Origin: Microbulbifer pacificus
GTDB lineage: Bacteria > Pseudomonadota > Gammaproteobacteria > Pseudomonadales > Cellvibrionaceae
Length of the DNA: 64,000 bases
Direction: 5' to 3'
NCBI RefSeq assembly: GCF_002959965.1
Contig: NZ_PREV01000027.1
Location: forward strand, 1 to 64,000
Below the pieces are notes generated by a model. The model was not told where the DNA came from, did not search any database, and saw nothing but the letters and a program-made list of their open reading frames with translations. The position numbers were made by a program, and so were the translations under genes. Position 1 is the first letter of the stretch. Each line of letters starts with the position of its first letter. This document shows, in pieces, positions 16,358 to 25,714 of the stretch.

Positions 16358-17776
16358 TCAGATGAAGCTGGTGCCGAAGAACTTCAGGGCAACGGTGTTG
16401 ATGAAGATCAGCAGCAGAATTACGGGAATGAAGGTGCCGAGTGCGAAGTTCACGTACTTCTGCGACAGGGAGCCGGCAAAGCCGCTGTCTCCCTCGGTCA
16501 GCTCCTGGTCGAAATTGGCCCGCTTCCACTTGTAGATCACGAAGAGGCATACCAGCAGGCCATTGAGGGGCAGAATGGTATCGTAAAACAGGATTTCTAC
16601 CAGATCGAAGAAGGATTTATCGCTGCCGGCAATCTTCACGAACTGGGTCAGCCAGTCGGCCATACCGAAAGACATGGCGCAGAGCGCGGCCAGCACAAAC
16701 TGTACCACCGCCAGGGTGGTGATGGCCTGTTTGCGGCTCATACCGCGCTCATCGCGCAGGGTGGCGATGGGGACCTCAATGATGGAAACCAGAGAGGTTA
16801 ACGCGGCCACAAACACCAGGAAGAAGAAGGCTGCAGCGATGGCGCTGGCGCCAAAATAGCCAATGCTGCTCTGCAGTGACAGGAATATTTTCGGCAGGAA
16901 CAGGAAGATCATGCCGGCGGAGGAGTCACTCAGGGTAGTGGGGTCGATCTGCGGGTTAAAGTGGAACACGCTCGGCAGAATCAGCAGGCCGGCGGTAAAC
17001 GCCACCAGTGTGTCGGTGAGGGCAACCGCCTTGGCAGACCCGGGAATGGAATCCCGTTTCTTCATGTAAGAACCGTAGGTAATCATGATGCCCATGCCGA
17101 GCGACAGGGAGAAAAACGCCTGTGCCATGGCCTTGCTGACCACTTCCGCATTGAGCTTGGCAAAGTCGGGAATCAGGTAATACTTCACGCCCAGCAGCGC
17201 ATTTTCCTGAGTGAGCACAAACAATACGAGCGCGACCAGCATGATGAACAGGATTGGCATCAGGGTCTTGGCGGCGCGCTCAATACCGTCTTTGACCCCG
17301 AGGGAGAGGACGCCATTGATAATGGCCATCAGCACGATCAGATAGATGAACACCGTTTTGGAGTTAATGAATTCGCCGAAGTAGGCCTCGGTGGCGAGGG
17401 TATCCAGGTTCCCCTTGAAGATCTCCACCATGTAACCCAGTACCCACACGGTGACCACCATATAAAAGACGGCGATCATAAAAGGGGTGATCAGCGCGAG
17501 CCAGCCGGGGATACGCCACAGTTTTGAACCGCCGGAAAGCTGGCGATAGGCGCCCACGGGATCTTTATCGGTTCTGCGGCCGAGGGCCAGTTCCGCCATC
17601 ATGACCGGCAGGCAGATCAGGAATACAAACAGCGCGTAAACCAGCAGGAAAGCACCGCCGCCACTTTTGGTGGCAGCCACCGGGAAAGATACCAGGTTGC
17701 CGATACCGACTGCGGAACCTGCGGCGGCCAGAATGAAGCCGATTCGGGATCCAAAATGTTCTCTTGCTGCGGACAT
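16358..17776 (-). CDS. Sodium-dependent transporter, SNF/NSS family (second copy)
   Basis: Inner-membrane sodium symporter of 472 residues. It begins with the family signature [20 protein letters not shown], then [13 protein letters not shown], and has about 12 hydrophobic segments including [12 protein letters not shown] after the second. SSIIEV-like and [15 protein letters not shown] motifs match bacterial SNF transporters. The N-terminal sodium-site glycines are intact. The substrate is unknown. It is the most upstream gene of the minus-strand run 17776-12950, with gaps of 46-100 bp, so read-through into smpB is possible. Confidence 0.92.
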   Translation of the reverse strand: MSAAREHFGSRIGFILAAAGSAVGIGNLVSFPVAATKSGGGAFLLVYALFVFLICLPVMMAELALGRRTDKDPVGAYRQLSGGSKLWRIPGWLALITPFMIAVFYMVVTVWVLGYMVEIFKGNLDTLATEAYFGEFINSKTVFIYLIVLMAIINGVLSLGVKDGIERAAKTLMPILFIMLVALVLFVLTQENALLGVKYYLIPDFAKLNAEVVSKAMAQAFFSLSLGMGIMITYGSYMKKRDSIPGSAKAVALTDTLVAFTAGLLILPSVFHFNPQIDPTTLSDSSAGMIFLFLPKIFLSLQSSIGYFGASAIAAAFFFLVFVAALTSLVSIIEVPIATLRDERGMSRKQAITTLAVVQFVLAALCAMSFGMADWLTQFVKIAGSDKSFFDLVEILFYDTILPLNGLLVCLFVIYKWKRANFDQELTEGDSGFAGSLSQKYVNFALGTFIPVILLLIFINTVALKFFGTSFI

Positions 17777-18047
17777 AGATTTCTCGCTTGCCTGTTATTC
17801 TTGTCGTCTGATTGATTACCGCTGCGTCACACGTTGTGCGGCGGAATCGGCCCACCCTGAGGGGCGAGAATGTCGGAAACGCCCTGAATTCACCTGAGTG
17901 GATGGAGGGCGATTGTTGCAGGATTTATCCGCCTTGAGTAGCGTCACGGGCGAAATGTGTCCCGTGCGACACAGAATAGGCAAAAAATGCCTTTGCGGAA
18001 CAATGTTTGAGCAGTGGGCCTATTTGAGCAGAGACAAAAGTTGAGCA

Positions 18048-18503
18048 ATGACAAAAATTGAACGCAGTGCGCTGGTGATGTTCAGTGCGGAACAGATGTT
18101 TGATCTGGTGAATGATGTGGGCAGTTACCCGCAGTTTCTGCCCGGTTGTCGCGGTGCGGAAGTACTTCACCAGGATCAAAACATACTCGAAGCGCGGCTG
18201 GACCTCGCCCGAGCCGGTATCACCCAAAGCTTTGTTACCCGCAACAGCCTGGAGCGTCCCGAGAGAATGACGCTTACGCTGGTCGATGGTCCATTCAGCC
18301 GTTTCAACGGCGTTTGGACGTTTACCCCACTTGCGGAAAATGCGTGCAAGGTCGGTTTTATCCTGGAGTTTGCCGTAAGTAATCGCCTGCTGGGGGCGGC
18401 GGTAGGGAAATTGTTTGGGGGCATCGCCAATCAGATGGTTGATGCCATGTGCGAGCGGGCCGGGAAAATTTATGGCGAGAGACAAAGCGGAGATAAAGGA
18501 TGA
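18048..18503 (+). CDS. ratA: RatA-family START/cyclase-fold protein (coenzyme Q-binding type)
   Basis: A 151-residue SRPBCC-fold protein of the RatA/COQ10 family. In E. coli RatA has been reported to hinder 70S ribosome association, while the wider family binds ubiquinone. The start TKIERSALVMFSAEQMFDLV and the run YPQFLPGCRGAEVL are typical, as is the C-terminal helix NQMVDAMCERAGKIYG. It overlaps the rnfH-like gene by 4 bp (ATGA), the conserved ratA-rnfH pair next to smpB. Calling it a toxin is a family-level statement only; it may act in respiratory quinone handling. Confidence 0.9.
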   Translation: MTKIERSALVMFSAEQMFDLVNDVGSYPQFLPGCRGAEVLHQDQNILEARLDLARAGITQSFVTRNSLERPERMTLTLVDGPFSRFNGVWTFTPLAENACKVGFILEFAVSNRLLGAAVGKLFGGIANQMVDAMCERAGKIYGERQSGDKG

Positions 18504-18829
18504 CCAGCCAGAAAACCATCGCGGTGGAAGTTGTGTACGCGCTGCCCCATGAGCAGCGGTTGATCAGTATGCTGGTGGAGCCGGGCACCACCGCGCTGCG
18601 GGCGCTGGAGCTCTCCGGTATCCCGCGGGAATACCCCGAGGTAGACCCAGCGACAGCCCGGCTTGGGATTTTTGGTCAGGCTTTGGGCACCAAGGGATTG
18701 GCGGCGGCTGCGGAGTATGTACTGCAGCCGGGGGATCGAGTGGAAGTGTACCGCCCGCTGATCGCGGACCCCAAGGAGGCGCGCAAACAGCGGGCGGAAA
18801 AAGCAAAGCGTCAGGCCGGTAGCGAATAA
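18500..18829 (+). CDS. rnfH: RnfH family ubiquitin-like-fold protein
   Basis: A 109-residue beta-grasp protein of the UPF0125/RnfH family. The core VEVVYALPHEQRLISMLVEP and the block LGIFGQALG with GDRVEVYRPLIADPKEARK are diagnostic. The function is unclear: it is named after a partner of the Rnf electron transport complex, and pairing with RatA led to the idea of a toxin-antitoxin pair. The C-terminal tail is rich in Lys/Arg. It overlaps ratA by 4 bp and is the last gene of the pair, converging on bamE. Confidence 0.92.
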   Translation: MTSQKTIAVEVVYALPHEQRLISMLVEPGTTALRALELSGIPREYPEVDPATARLGIFGQALGTKGLAAAAEYVLQPGDRVEVYRPLIADPKEARKQRAEKAKRQAGSE

Positions 18830-18848
18830 GCTGGCGGGCTACCCGAAA

Positions 18849-19205
18849 TCAGGGCCAGCCGGCGGGCTGCCAGTCGCCACTGGTCTCGATCAGCTGGTCT
18901 CCGTTGAAATAGACCGTGAAGCGTTTCTGGGACTCCTCGCCATCGGGTTCGCGCACGCGATTGATGTAATCCCAGCGGTTGGGATTGAATGTGTCTTCTA
19001 CAAGCGGTGTGCCCAGGACAAAACGCACCTGGCGGCGGGTCATCCCCGGCTTCAGCTGATCCACCATCTCCTGGGTGACGATATTGCCCTGCTGGACCTG
19101 GATACGGTGCACTCCGGGAAACTTGAACAGGCTACAGGCAGTAGCGAGACCACACAGGCCCGCGATCAGCAGGATTCGTACAACGGATGGCATTGATTGC
19201 TCCAT
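18849..19205 (-). CDS. bamE: Outer membrane assembly lipoprotein BamE
   Basis: Small lipoprotein subunit of the BAM complex that folds beta-barrel proteins into the outer membrane. The 118-residue product has a signal peptide ending in the lipobox LATAC (lipidated Cys), then the SmpA/OmlA fold: QGNIVTQEMVDQLKPGMTRR, VRFVLGTPL and DTFNPNRWDYINRV. It is divergent from fur with about 350 bp between them, the bamE(omlA)/fur arrangement known from Pseudomonas and relatives. Confidence 0.96.
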   Translation of the reverse strand: MEQSMPSVVRILLIAGLCGLATACSLFKFPGVHRIQVQQGNIVTQEMVDQLKPGMTRRQVRFVLGTPLVEDTFNPNRWDYINRVREPDGEESQKRFTVYFNGDQLIETSGDWQPAGWP

Positions 19206-19555
19206 CTGGATTTTTTATTGGGTTCTGGTTTGTCTCGGGCTGCGGATGAATATTGCAGTTCCGGCCAGAAGCATAGTCGTCAGTGGGCCGACAAAGTTCC
19301 CGCTGAGGCTGAAACCCGGGGTTCCGGTTTCCTCTCCGGCGGGTGGATCGCCCGTCCCGCTGTGGTGTAAGTGGGTAATCACTTTCTCTGCGCCCCCCGT
19401 TCATACAGGATATAGGAGGATTCCGGGCCTAATCCCTGTTTGGGGTTCCGCTGCCACCATCGGGCGTGGATAATACCCGAACTGCGCGCCCGCCGACAGG
19501 CGTGTGCATGATTACGATATAACGACTACGAGCACACATCCGGAAAGTAATACTC
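19206..19555. other. bamE-fur divergent intergenic region
   Basis: 350 bp without a convincing gene. It must hold the promoters of both flanking genes. A TATAAC at 19518-19523 is a possible -10 for fur, but I see no good -35 at the right distance and no clear Fur box. A 6-bp GAAACC/GGTTTC repeat near 19312 is weak. Confidence 0.4.
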
Positions 19556-19966
19556 ATGTTGAATGAAAATCAGGAACTGCGTAAGGCTGGCCTCAAGGTC
19601 ACACTGCCGCGAGTCAAAATTCTACAGCTGCTGGAAGGCGCGAGCGACCAGCACCTGAGTGCCGAGGATGTGTACAAGATGCTGCTGGACGCTGGCGAAG
19701 ATGTGGGGTTGGCTACAGTGTACCGGGTGCTGACGCAGTTCGAGAGTGCAGGCTTGGTCATGCGCCACAATTTCGATGGCGGCCACTCCGTATTTGAGCT
19801 TGATCGCGGTGATCACCACGACCATATGGTGTGCACCGACACCGGAGATGTCATCGAATTTCACAATGAAAAAATCGAGGAGCTGCAGCATCAGATTGCT
19901 GAAGAGCACGGTTACGAGCTCACCGGCCACAGCCTGGTGTTGTATGTGAAAAAGAAGGGCGGTTGA
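19556..19966 (+). CDS. fur: Ferric uptake regulator Fur
   Basis: Iron-responsive repressor of 136 residues. The N-terminal winged helix (LRKAGLKVTLPRVKILQLL, HLSAEDVYKML, VGLATVYRVLTQFE) is followed by the metal-binding HHDH region (DRGDHHDHMVC). Only the first Cys of the usual C-x2-C zinc site is present (VCTDTG), as in Pseudomonas-type Fur, which manages without it. It is divergent from bamE and followed by a strong terminator. Confidence 0.97.
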   Translation: MLNENQELRKAGLKVTLPRVKILQLLEGASDQHLSAEDVYKMLLDAGEDVGLATVYRVLTQFESAGLVMRHNFDGGHSVFELDRGDHHDHMVCTDTGDVIEFHNEKIEELQHQIAEEHGYELTGHSLVLYVKKKGG

Positions 19967-19977
19967 GCCCGGAAATG

Positions 19978-20006
19978 AAAAAGGGAGCTTTCAGCTCCCT
20001 TTTTTG
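19978..20006 (+). terminator. Intrinsic terminator after fur
   Basis: Stem GGGAGCT/AGCTCCC with loop TTC, flanked by AAAAA on the left and a run of T on the right. It lies between convergent genes and may work in both directions. Confidence 0.9.
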
Positions 20007-20045
20007 TGTCTGCCGTAGCCGCGGCGTTTGACACGCGGTAATGGC

Positions 20046-20639
20046 TTACACCGGCGCGGTGTAGTCTTCCGGGTACTTGCCCACCTTGGTGGCGTAATAG
20101 CTGCCGAAGCGCGCGAGTTCCTTTGCCAGGTTCTCGCTCATTTCCATCACCGGTCCGAGACCGGCTTCCTTCTTGGCGAAGTCGATAAAACCGCACACTA
20201 CCGGTACCGCCGCGCCGCGGGCGATATGGTAGAAACCCGTCTTCCAGCGCTCGGCCTTGCCGCGGGTACCTTCCGGCGGAACGGCGATCACGAGTTCTTC
20301 CCGTGATTTGTACTGGTTTACGGTGGCCTCCACCAGGTTATTGGACTTGCTGCGATCCACGGCGATGCCGCCAAACCAGCGCATGGTGGCACCCAGGGGG
20401 AACTGGAACAGCTTGTCTTTGCCCATCCACTGCGGGTTCACCTTCAGTTTCAGTGCCGCGAGGATGAAAAAGTACCCGTCCCAGTTGGAGGTGTGAGGGG
20501 CTGCCAGCAGCACATACTTTTTCAGGCGCAGTGCGCGCTCGTCGGCGACGACCTTCCAGCCGTGCAATTTGAGAAGCGCGCGCGCCAGAAGGCGCAGGCA
20601 GGGAGTGAGAATGGGGGTGTTGAATATGGTTGTCTGCAT
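20046..20639 (-). CDS. Lysophospholipid acyltransferase family protein (PlsC-like)
   Basis: Predicted membrane-associated acyltransferase of 197 residues. Two family motifs are visible: a variant of HX4D as APHTSNWDGYFF (H and D in place) and PPEGTRGKAERWKTGFYHIA, the substrate-binding EGTR block. It is shorter than classical PlsC and belongs to the small glycerol acyltransferase group whose acyl acceptor is often unknown. The ATG at 20639 (MQTTIFNTPIL) is chosen because the upstream 36 codons of the open frame have no family character. Single gene between fur and recN. Confidence 0.85.
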   Translation of the reverse strand: MQTTIFNTPILTPCLRLLARALLKLHGWKVVADERALRLKKYVLLAAPHTSNWDGYFFILAALKLKVNPQWMGKDKLFQFPLGATMRWFGGIAVDRSKSNNLVEATVNQYKSREELVIAVPPEGTRGKAERWKTGFYHIARGAAVPVVCGFIDFAKKEAGLGPVMEMSENLAKELARFGSYYATKVGKYPEDYTAPV

Positions 20640-20828
20640 GGTATGACCGAGTTCTTCGCCCGTCAGTGTAGTTGGAACCCCTGGTGTGGTGTAACGCACC
20701 CAATGGGCGCGGCAGTATAAAGTGAATCCTGTGCCGCTTTCGGTCAATTTCGGCCCGGGAAGGATTCCGGGCCGATTATCTGTGACTACTCAGGTCCGAT
20801 TGTCGGAAATTACACCGGGTGACAACCA

Positions 20829-22481
20829 TCAGGCCCGGTTCAGCATTTCTTCGGCATGCGCCAGGGACTGGGCGGTGGCTTCACCGCCCAGCATGCGTGC
20901 AATCTCCGCACTGCGCTCGCCGTCTTGCAGCTCCCGCAGCGCGACAAACGCGGCGGCGCCATCGCTGTGCTTTTCCACCAGGTACTGCCGGTGGGCGCGG
21001 GCAGCCACCTGCGCCAGGTGAGTAACGCAGATCACCTGACCACGCTCACCCAGTTGCCGCAACAGCCTGCCCACTACGTCGCCGGTAGCGCCGCCAATAC
21101 CCACATCCACCTCGTCGAAGACCAGGGTGGGTGTGCGGGAAGTCTGTGCGGTGACCACCTGGATCGCCAGGCTGACCCGCGACAATTCACCGCCAGAGGC
21201 TATCTTGCCCAGCGCCCGCGCTGGCTGGCCCGGGTTGGTGGCGATCAGAATTTCCACCTCCTCGAGGCCGGTGGCGGCGGGCTTATCCAGTTCGACGAGT
21301 GCCAGTTCCACCCGTGCGTGGGGCATAGCCAGATCCGCCAGCTGTGCATTGACTGCCTCGGCGAGCTTCTTCGCCGCAGCCGCGCGCAGTTGACTGAGCT
21401 TGCCGGCGCTGACGCGGTAGGTTTTCTCCAGTCGCTCGCAGTCCGCGGCCAGCTTGTCCAGGGCATCCGGCGCACCGATCTCGTCCAGCTCCTGCTGCCA
21501 CTGCTGCTGTACGTCCGGCAGCTGGTCTGGTTGCACCCTGTGCTTGCGGGCAATGGAGTAGATGGCGGAGAGGCGCTCCTCCACTTCCGCCAGGCGTTCA
21601 GGGTCCATCTCAAAGCGGTCGATATGGCGCGACAGGGTGCTGGCGGCCTCGTCCACCTGAATGCGGGCGCTGTCGAGCATCTGCGCCACATCCATCAGGG
21701 CCTGGGTCTGCTCGGGCATGGCGCCAACAAGATGCAGGGCGCGGTGTAATTGTTCCGCAATATCGCCTTCGCCGCCGTTCAGCAGGGCGGCCAATTGGTA
21801 ACTGCCGTTCAGAATATCGCCGGCGTTGGCCAGCTGGCGCTGTTCGCTCTCCAGTTCATCCAGCTCACCGGGCTTCAGGTTCAGCTGTTCCAGTTCCTGC
21901 AGCTGGTATTCCAGCAGGTCGCGGCGTGCCTGGGTTTCCTCGGCGCTGTCGGCGAGCTTGCGGTAGCGGCGGTACTGATCCTGCCAGGTCTTGAAGTGAA
22001 TACGCACTTCGGCGGACTGTGCCTCCGCATGGGCATATTCGTCCAGCAGGCGGCGATGGGTTTCCTTCTTCAGCAGCGACTGGTGTTCGTGCTGGCTGTG
22101 AATGTCGATGAGCTGCTCGCCGAGGGCGCGCAGTTGCAGCAGGGTTACTGGCTGGCCATTGATATACGCGCGGGAGCGGCCGTCGGCGCCGATGGTGCGT
22201 CGCAGGATCACCTCGCGCCCGACATCCAGCTCCTGCTCCTCCAGCCAGCTGCGGGCCTCCTGGTGGCTGCTGATATCGAAGGTGGCGTGGATATCGGCCC
22301 GGCTGGCGCCGGTGCGCACCAGCTCCGCGTTGCCGCGGTCACCGAGGGCGAGGCCGAGGGCGTCGAGGGTAATGGACTTACCGGCGCCGGTTTCCCCTGT
22401 CAGGGTACTGGTGCCGGGGCCGAATTCCAGTTCCAGCTGGTCGACCAGGGTGAACTGGCTGATGGACAGATGCAGCAACAT
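20829..22481 (-). CDS. recN: DNA repair protein RecN
   Basis: SMC-like ATPase acting in double-strand break repair. The protein has about 550 residues: FGPGTSTLTGETGAGKS (Walker A) near the N-terminus, long coiled-coil-like helices rich in Glu, Gln and Leu in the middle, and GGELSRVSLAIQVV plus LVFDEVDVGIGG (signature and Walker B) in the C-terminal third. The start MLLHLSISQF at 22481 fits the family; the longer open frame is leader sequence. A LexA-like box overlaps its promoter, in line with SOS control. Divergent from grpE, a common arrangement in gammaproteobacteria. Confidence 0.97.
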   Translation of the reverse strand: MLLHLSISQFTLVDQLELEFGPGTSTLTGETGAGKSITLDALGLALGDRGNAELVRTGASRADIHATFDISSHQEARSWLEEQELDVGREVILRRTIGADGRSRAYINGQPVTLLQLRALGEQLIDIHSQHEHQSLLKKETHRRLLDEYAHAEAQSAEVRIHFKTWQDQYRRYRKLADSAEETQARRDLLEYQLQELEQLNLKPGELDELESEQRQLANAGDILNGSYQLAALLNGGEGDIAEQLHRALHLVGAMPEQTQALMDVAQMLDSARIQVDEAASTLSRHIDRFEMDPERLAEVEERLSAIYSIARKHRVQPDQLPDVQQQWQQELDEIGAPDALDKLAADCERLEKTYRVSAGKLSQLRAAAAKKLAEAVNAQLADLAMPHARVELALVELDKPAATGLEEVEILIATNPGQPARALGKIASGGELSRVSLAIQVVTAQTSRTPTLVFDEVDVGIGGATGDVVGRLLRQLGERGQVICVTHLAQVAARAHRQYLVEKHSDGAAAFVALRELQDGERSAEIARMLGGEATAQSLAHAEEMLNRA

Positions 22482-22507
22482 GGGATCGCGCTTGCTAGTT
22501 GTTAGTA

Positions 22508-22544
22508 GTGGTTGTTTATACAGTATTTGGCGGAGAATTTTCAA
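22508..22544 (-). promoter_or_regulatory. recN promoter with LexA-like SOS box
   Basis: On the minus strand TTGAAA (22539-22544) and GTATAA (22516-22521) are 17 bp apart, a good sigma-70 promoter. The -10 lies within CTGTATAAACAACCAC (22508-22523), which fits the CTGT-N8-ACAG-type LexA box on its left half and resembles a recN SOS box. Confidence 0.7.
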
Positions 22545-22654
22545 TCACCCCGCGTGTGAATTGACTCGCAATTGTTTTTCGCGGCCGCCATGGCGCCACC
22601 TTACTCTGGCAGCTGTTTTGTTGTCGGACTCCGGTGAGAAGGGCGGTGGTAATG

Positions 22655-22682
22655 CTTGAAGTGTGCGGGAACGTCCCCATAT
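22655..22682 (+). promoter_or_regulatory. Sigma-32-type heat-shock promoter of grpE
   Basis: CTTGAAG at 22655-22661 and CCCCATAT at 22675-22682, with 13 bases between, match the sigma-32 consensus (CTTGAA and CCCCATNT). It lies about 85 bp upstream of the grpE start. Confidence 0.8.
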
Positions 22683-22767
22683 ACGCCTGCATTGCCGGCG
22701 TTCGCCGGTGTTTTTACTGAATTTGACCCAACTGGCGGCAAGCCGACGAGTACAGACGGAGACAGCA

Positions 22768-23373
22768 GTGGCCAAAGAGCGCAGCGAAGACCAACAGGAA
22801 GAACAGCAGATCGACACTGGCGAGCACGCCGTCGAAGTAGAGACCCCCACCGAGGACCAGCAGCATGCGGCGGAAGACGTCCTGCAGGAGGAGCTGGCGG
22901 TCGAAAGTGCACAGGAGGTTGAGATCGCCTCTCTGCACCAGCAGTTGGCCGAGCATAAGGACATGGTGCTGCGCGCCCAGGCCGAGGTGCAGAATGCCCG
23001 CCGTCGCGCCGAGCAGGATGTAGAGAAGGCGCACAAGTTCGGGGCGGAAAAACTGCTCAAGGAGCTGCTGCCGGTGGTCGACAATCTGGACCGCGCCCTG
23101 TCCACCATTGACAGTGAACAGGAAGCCAACAAAGCGGTGATCGAAGGTATCGAGCTGACCCGCAAGTCCTTTCTCGACACCCTGAACAAGCACGGTGTGG
23201 AGGTGGTGGACCCCGCGGGCGAACCCTTTGACCCGGAGCTGCACCAGGCGATGACCCAGGTGCCCAATGGCAACGTGGAGCCGAATACCGTGCTCGACGT
23301 GTTCCAGAAGGGCTACCGCCTGCACGGCCGCCTGCTGCGTCCGGCCATGGTGGTGGTTTCCAAGGCGCCTTAG
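22768..23373 (+). CDS. grpE: Nucleotide exchange factor GrpE
   Basis: Drives ADP release from DnaK in the DnaK-DnaJ-GrpE chaperone cycle. The 201-residue protein has an acidic, Glu/Gln-rich N-terminus, a long helix (about 55-110) with QAEVQNARRRAEQDVEKAHK, then KLLKELLPVVDNLDRAL and the C-terminal beta domain NTVLDVFQKGYRLHGRLLRP. The GTG at 22768 is selected because GGAGA lies 5 bases upstream and the residues before it look non-coding. First gene of the grpE-dnaK-dnaJ cluster, behind a sigma-32-like promoter. Confidence 0.96.
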   Translation: MAKERSEDQQEEQQIDTGEHAVEVETPTEDQQHAAEDVLQEELAVESAQEVEIASLHQQLAEHKDMVLRAQAEVQNARRRAEQDVEKAHKFGAEKLLKELLPVVDNLDRALSTIDSEQEANKAVIEGIELTRKSFLDTLNKHGVEVVDPAGEPFDPELHQAMTQVPNGNVEPNTVLDVFQKGYRLHGRLLRPAMVVVSKAP

Positions 23374-23513
23374 TTCAGTTCTCTGCAATTCGGCGATGAA
23401 TGGCAGAGATCGACACCCGCAGCGGCGTATGTCCGCAGCGGGGACCCGGGGTTCAGTGCGATGCGCTGTCTCGAAAGCGGTACTCACGGTGCCGCCCAAT
23501 TGAAGGTGTTGCC

Positions 23514-23541
23514 CTTGAAAACAAAGTGGCGGCACCAATAT
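23514..23541 (+). promoter_or_regulatory. Possible second sigma-32 promoter before dnaK
   Basis: CTTGAAA (23514-23520), then 12 bases and CACCAATAT (23533-23541). The -35 half is perfect and the -10 half is a weaker match. It sits in the 253-bp gap between grpE and dnaK, so dnaK may have its own heat-shock start. Confidence 0.45.
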
Positions 23542-23626
23542 ATGCAAGCAACCGAATACAAACGCGCAGCGCCAGGCCAGACATCACGTTGAGAGCCGGC
23601 GCGCGCCGCAAAGAGGATACAGATCA

Positions 23627-25570
23627 ATGGGAAAAATCATCGGCATCGACCTGGGCACTACCAACAGCTGTGTCGCGGTACTGGATGGTGACAAGGCGCG
23701 TGTTATCGAGAACGCGGAAGGCGATCGCACCACCCCCTCTATCGTTGCGTTTACCGACGACAACGAAGTGCTGGTCGGCCAGTCCGCCAAGCGTCAGGCG
23801 GTGACCAACCCCAGTAACACGCTGTTCGCGGTAAAGCGCCTGATCGGCCGCAAGTTCAAGGACGATGTGGTTCAGAAAGACATCAAAATGGTGCCTTACT
23901 CCATCGTTGAAGCCGACAACGGCGACGCCTGGGTACAGGTGAAGGGCGACAAGAAAGCCCCGCCGCAGATCTCTGCGGAAGTACTGAAAAAGATGAAGAA
24001 AACCGCGGAAGACTTCCTCGGTGAGAAAGTGGACGCGGCGGTAATCACCGTGCCGGCCTACTTCAATGACTCCCAGCGTCAGGCTACCAAAGACGCCGGC
24101 CGTATCGCCGGTCTCGACGTCAAGCGCATCATCAACGAGCCCACCGCGGCTGCGCTGGCCTACGGCCTGGACAAGAAAGGCGGCGACCGCACCATCGCGG
24201 TATACGACCTGGGTGGTGGTACCTTCGATATCTCCATCATTGAGATTGCCGACGTCGATGGCGAAATGCAGTTTGAAGTGCTGTCCACCAACGGCGACAC
24301 CTTCCTCGGCGGTGAAGACTTCGACCTGCGCCTGATCGATTACCTGGCGGAGCAGTTCAAGAAAGAGCAGGGCATCGATCTGAAGGGCGACCCGCTTGCC
24401 ATGCAGCGCCTGAAGGAAGCGGCCGAAAAAGCCAAGATCGAGTTGTCCTCCAGCCAGCAGACCGAAGTGAACCTGCCGTACATTACCGCAGACGCCACCG
24501 GTCCCAAGCACCTTGTGGTCAAGCTGACCCGCGCCAAGCTGGAAAGCCTGGTGGAAGACCTGGTGGCGCGCTCCCTGGAGCCGGTAAAAATCGCGCTGCA
24601 GGACGCCGACATGACCACCGCCAAGATCGACGAAGTGATTCTGGTGGGCGGCCAGACCCGCATGCCGCTGGTGCAGCAGAAGGTGACCGCGTTCTTCGGT
24701 AAAGAGCCGCGCAAAGACGTGAACCCGGATGAAGCGGTTGCCGTGGGCGCTGCAATTCAGGGCGCGGTACTGGGCGGCGACGTGAAAGACGTACTGCTGC
24801 TGGACGTAACCCCGCTGACCCTGGGTATCGAAACCATGGGTGGCGTGGCCACCGCGCTGATCGAAAAGAACACCACCATCCCGACCAAAAAGTCTCAGGT
24901 GTTCTCCACTGCCGACGACAACCAGACGGCCGTGACCATTCACGTGGTGCAGGGTGAGCGCAAGCAGGCGGCGCAGAACAAGTCCCTGGGTCGTTTCGAC
25001 CTGGCCGACATTCCGCCGGCGCCGCGCGGCATGCCGCAGATCGAAGTGACTTTCGATATCGATGCCAACGGTATCCTGCATGTGCATGCCAAAGACAAGG
25101 CGACCGGCAAGGAGCAGTCCATTGTCATCAAGGCCTCTTCCGGTCTGTCGGACGAGGAAATTGAACAAATGGTGCGCGACGCTGAGGCCAACGCCGAAGC
25201 GGACAAGCAGTTCGAGGAGCTGGTGCAGGCCCGCAACACCCTCGATGGCCTGATCTCCGCCACCCGCAAAACTGTGGACGAAGCCGGTGACAAGGCGACC
25301 GCGGAAGAGAAAGCCGCGATCGATGCCGCTCTGGCGGAAGCTGAGGAAGCGGTGAAAGGCAACGACAAGGCCGCGATCGAAGCCGCCACCACCAAGCTGA
25401 CCGAAGCCTCAGGCTCTCTGGCACAGAAACTCTATGCCGAGCAGGCCCAGGCCCAGGACGCTGCGGCCCAGCAGGCGGAGCAGGCGAGCTCCGGTGGGAA
25501 GTCCGGCGGCGACGACGCAGTGGATGCAGAGTTCGAAGAAGTCAAAGACGACAAAAAAGACGGCAAGTAA
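23627..25570 (+). CDS. dnaK: Chaperone DnaK (Hsp70)
   Basis: ATP-driven chaperone of 647 residues. The nucleotide-binding domain begins with [15 protein letters not shown] and includes [32 protein letters not shown] and [12 protein letters not shown]. The substrate domain starts after the linker [15 protein letters not shown]. The C-terminus is a helical lid ending in a flexible, acidic tail rich in Ala/Gln/Gly and terminating [22 protein letters not shown] lies just upstream of the ATG. Length and motifs are standard. Confidence 0.99.
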   Translation: MGKIIGIDLGTTNSCVAVLDGDKARVIENAEGDRTTPSIVAFTDDNEVLVGQSAKRQAVTNPSNTLFAVKRLIGRKFKDDVVQKDIKMVPYSIVEADNGDAWVQVKGDKKAPPQISAEVLKKMKKTAEDFLGEKVDAAVITVPAYFNDSQRQATKDAGRIAGLDVKRIINEPTAAALAYGLDKKGGDRTIAVYDLGGGTFDISIIEIADVDGEMQFEVLSTNGDTFLGGEDFDLRLIDYLAEQFKKEQGIDLKGDPLAMQRLKEAAEKAKIELSSSQQTEVNLPYITADATGPKHLVVKLTRAKLESLVEDLVARSLEPVKIALQDADMTTAKIDEVILVGGQTRMPLVQQKVTAFFGKEPRKDVNPDEAVAVGAAIQGAVLGGDVKDVLLLDVTPLTLGIETMGGVATALIEKNTTIPTKKSQVFSTADDNQTAVTIHVVQGERKQAAQNKSLGRFDLADIPPAPRGMPQIEVTFDIDANGILHVHAKDKATGKEQSIVIKASSGLSDEEIEQMVRDAEANAEADKQFEELVQARNTLDGLISATRKTVDEAGDKATAEEKAAIDAALAEAEEAVKGNDKAAIEAATTKLTEASGSLAQKLYAEQAQAQDAAAQQAEQASSGGKSGGDDAVDAEFEEVKDDKKDGK

Positions 25571-25595
25571 TAACTTACCGCTTTAATCCCAAGAT

Positions 25596-25639
25596 GTAGG
25601 AGCCTGCTTGCGATGGTTCGCCTGCAAGCAGGCTCCTGC
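25596..25639. repeat. REP-like inverted repeat between dnaK and dnaJ
   Basis: GTAGGAGCCTGCTTGC (25596-25611) is mirrored by GCAAGCAGGCTCCTGC (25624-25639), with one mismatch and a 12-base loop. The head TGTAGGAGC resembles the REP elements that are abundant in Pseudomonas genomes. It may shape the dnaK-dnaJ transcript or simply be a dispersed element. Confidence 0.7.
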
Positions 25640-25714
25640 AGGGGAACATAGAAGGCGCGGACGTTCGAGAGAGCTTCCGCGCCTTATGCAGTTTTAAAAA
25701 GAACACACAGAGCT

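Noticed and set aside
20856..22505. Two plus-strand frames of 297 and 251 codons
   Set aside because: Both run opposite recN and show no family features.
23624..25168. 514-codon minus-strand frame
   Set aside because: Antisense to dnaK, no recognisable motif and typical mirror-frame composition.
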